In this document: piece after piece, positions 62,345 to 64,000 of the stretch
Layout of the letters: each line of letters starts with the position of its first letter
How positions within the stretch are numbered: position 1 is the first letter of the stretch
NCBI RefSeq assembly: GCF_001424265.1
Contig: NZ_LMOV01000001.1
Coordinates: 125,387-189,386, forward strand
Reading direction: 5' to 3'
Source: Acidovorax sp. Leaf160
GTDB taxonomy: Bacteria > Pseudomonadota > Gammaproteobacteria > Burkholderiales > Burkholderiaceae_C
Length of the DNA: 64,000 bases
The notes under the pieces: model-generated
What the model was told of the DNA's origin: nothing
The model's database searches: none
Seen by the model: the letters and a program-made list of their open reading frames with translations, nothing else
Program-made: the position numbers and the translations under genes

Positions 62345-64000
62345 TCACAGATCGTAGTTCAGCGTCAGGCGCACGGCGCGTGCGTCACCCTTGTAGAGGA
62401 ATGCGCCCGAGCGGTACACGGCGGTGTAGTAGTCCTTGTTGGTCGCATTCAGCACGTTCAGCCGGATGTCGAACTGCTTGTTCACGCGGTACGACGCGAA
62501 CAGGTCGTACACGGTGAACGAGGGCACCGGCTGCGAGCAGACGCCGTTCACATGGCCCGCCGCCGTGTCGGGCTGGCCGCCGCAGCGGTTGCTCTCATGG
62601 CGTGCAGCGGCGCCGACCGACAGGTCGCGCGTGAGCTGGTACTTGCCCTGCACCGACAGCGAGCGGTCGGCGAAGTTGCTCAGCGGCTGGCCCACGTTGG
62701 CGGGGGTGGACGAGCGCAGCACCTTGGACTTCATGAACGCGACGCCGGCCTGCAGCTGGAAGTCGCGCGTGAGGTTGCCGGCCAGGCCGAACTCCACGCC
62801 GTGCACGCGGTTGCGGCCGCTGTTGAAGGTGCCGGTGGTGTCGTAGTTGGCGCCTTCCATCACGTCGCGCTTGGTGGTCTGGAAGACCGCCGCCGTCGCC
62901 AGCAGCTTGTCGTCCAGCAGGTTCCACTTGGTGCCGATCTCGAAGTTGCGCGAGGTCTCGGGCTTGGCGCCGGCGGCGTTGCCGTTGTAGAGCACCAGGC
63001 CGCCGTAGCCGCTGCTGGTGCCGGCATCGGGTTCGCCGCCGTTGATGTCCTGCGCGCTGCCGTAGCTGGCGTAGACCATGCCCATCGGGTTGATCTTGTA
63101 GCTCACGCCCAGGTGGCCGTTGAGCAGCGTGTCGTTGAAGCTGTAGTCGCCCGTCTGCGCGCCGCTGGCGGCGTTGCGGGTGAGCATGTCCAGCTGGTAG
63201 TAGTCGGCCCGCAGCCCGCCGAAGGCCGTCCACCGGTCGGTCAGGTCGACCGTGTCCATGGCCGACAGCGCGAAGGTCTTGACTTGCCAGTCGCGGCTCC
63301 AGGCCGTGCGCGAATAGCTGCGGCCGGCCAGCGATCCCAGGTTGCTCACCGCGTTGCCGTTTGCGTCGGTGATGCACCAGGCATTGTTGGCGGTGGCATT
63401 GGCGGCGCCGCGGCAGTTGAAGGCGCCGCTGTTGGCGATGGCGTAGCTGCCGGACTTGACGCGGTGGTCGGTGTACTCGGCGCCGAAGATGAATTCGTTC
63501 TTCTTGCCGCCGATCAGCGTGTCCCAGCGCACGTTGCTCTGGTGGGCGAAGTACTTCACGTCCTGCCAGCCGGTGTGGCCGCTGTCGAGCGCCGCAGTGG
63601 CGAACAGCGGCTGGCCGTTGGCGAACGCGGTGCGGCTGGAGGCGCCGGTGGTGGCGTAGCCGTTGTCGGACGTGCCGTAGCGCGTCAGGCTGGTCAGCTT
63701 CAGGTCGGGCGCGAAGCGGTAGGCGATGCGCGCGGTGACGGTGTCCACGTCGGATTGCACGAAGTCGTTGTCCTGCGCGTAGACCGGCACGCCGCGGGCG
63801 GGCACGCGGCTGGGCACGGTGCCCACCAGGTAGGCACCCAGGTCGGGCCGCTTGTCCTTGGCGCGCAGGCCGTAGTAGTCGAGCGTGACCGACAGGTCGC
63901 GGTTGACTTCCCAGAGGCCCGAGAGCGCCAGGCCGTTGCGCCGCCGCTCGGAGGGGCTGCGGTCGGGCACGTCCTCGCTGCCCACCAGGGCATTGGCGCG
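62345..64000 (-). CDS. TonB-dependent siderophore receptor, C-terminal part (second)
   Basis: The frame is open to the window edge (552 codons), so the plug and signal peptide lie outside. The visible part is barrel: alternating strands and loops with VGSEDVPDRSPSERRR-like early motifs, YGLRAKDKRPDLGAYL, LGVSYKINPMGMVYASYG, ETSRNFEIGTKWNLLDDKLLATAAVFQ, RVHGVEFGLAGNLTRDFQ, VPSFTVYDLFASYRVNKQFDIRLNVLN and a C-terminal Leu after LTLNYD. The terminal residue is Leu rather than Phe, which occurs in some barrels. It resembles Fe-siderophore or catecholate receptors and heads the operon with hydroxy-acid oxidase, PiuC, PepSY and cytochrome b561. Confidence 0.9.
   Translation of the reverse strand, partial: RANALVGSEDVPDRSPSERRRNGLALSGLWEVNRDLSVTLDYYGLRAKDKRPDLGAYLVGTVPSRVPARGVPVYAQDNDFVQSDVDTVTARIAYRFAPDLKLTSLTRYGTSDNGYATTGASSRTAFANGQPLFATAALDSGHTGWQDVKYFAHQSNVRWDTLIGGKKNEFIFGAEYTDHRVKSGSYAIANSGAFNCRGAANATANNAWCITDANGNAVSNLGSLAGRSYSRTAWSRDWQVKTFALSAMDTVDLTDRWTAFGGLRADYYQLDMLTRNAASGAQTGDYSFNDTLLNGHLGVSYKINPMGMVYASYGSAQDINGGEPDAGTSSGYGGLVLYNGNAAGAKPETSRNFEIGTKWNLLDDKLLATAAVFQTTKRDVMEGANYDTTGTFNSGRNRVHGVEFGLAGNLTRDFQLQAGVAFMKSKVLRSSTPANVGQPLSNFADRSLSVQGKYQLTRDLSVGAAARHESNRCGGQPDTAAGHVNGVCSQPVPSFTVYDLFASYRVNKQFDIRLNVLNATNKDYYTAVYRSGAFLYKGDARAVRLTLNYDL

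Noticed and set aside
1-64000. tRNA, rRNA, prophage, insertion sequence or integrase
   Set aside because: I looked for tRNA-like cloverleaf ends, transposase and integrase motifs and found none; the only sign of mobile or defence history is the cas3 remnant and the repeat families.

Overview
This is a 64 kb window of high-GC DNA from a Gram-negative betaproteobacterium. It looks like a member of the Comamonadaceae (Acidovorax and relatives). The evidence is the GC-rich third codon positions, the porin type, the Bug/TctC binding protein, the phoH-ybeY and ruvA-ruvB gene sets, and dispersed repeats of a type common in that family. The window looks like ordinary chromosome. I found no integrase, transposase, prophage or tRNA. 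The only clear trace of a lost mobile or defence system is a broken cas3 gene.

Layout. 1-6.8 kb is an aromatic catabolic island. A LysR-type regulator (cut by the window edge) converges on a tightly overlapped operon encoding 2,6-dihydroxybenzoate (gamma-resorcylate) decarboxylase, hydroxyquinol 1,2-dioxygenase, a small Dabb-fold protein and maleylacetate reductase. A divergent aromatic-acid MFS importer and a porin complete it. The resorcinol hydroxylase needed between the decarboxylase and the ring-cleavage enzyme is not in the window. 6.9-13.9 kb holds a tannase-like secreted esterase, AMP nucleosidase, a PAS-GGDEF-EAL protein and the DbpA helicase. 14.0-16.7 kb is a GntR-regulated unit of solute-binding protein and amidohydrolase. 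16.7-22.9 kb is housekeeping: metal efflux, Dtd, an MFS carrier, TauE, YbeY, PhoH and RuvA. Between ruvA and ruvB lie two related secreted lysyl-endopeptidase-like lipoproteins, the second carrying three C-terminal DUF5648-type repeats.

27.9-29.0 kb holds a cas3 HD-domain fragment fused by apparent deletion to a type I-C-like CRISPR repeat. 29-34.3 kb is housekeeping again (phosphatase, TtcA, FolB, SDR, MidA-like methyltransferase). 34.4-44.3 kb is a probable organosulfur locus: two divergent TauD-type dioxygenases, one followed by a CUT1-type ABC importer and the other by an SsuABC-like importer. 44.4-45.2 kb is a lumazine synthase with a clear FMN riboswitch. 45.8-49.9 kb is a trehalose operon (otsB, GH15 hydrolase, otsA) with start/stop overlaps. 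50-55.7 kb has cca, a GST, 5-formyltetrahydrofolate cyclo-ligase and a lytic transglycosylase. 55.8-64 kb is an iron-uptake region, all on the minus strand, with two TonB-dependent receptors each accompanied by a PiuC-type Fe(II) dioxygenase, plus cytochrome b561, a PepSY-like protein and an FMN-dependent hydroxy-acid oxidase; a Fur box precedes the first complete receptor.

Two dispersed repeat families run through the window. One is an AT-containing palindromic element of about 50-65 bp. It occurs between genes and, strikingly, also inside cca and probably inside the MidA-like gene. The other is a GC-rich element of about 130 bp that sits directly behind the stop codons of phoH, a tauD gene and the 5-FCL gene.
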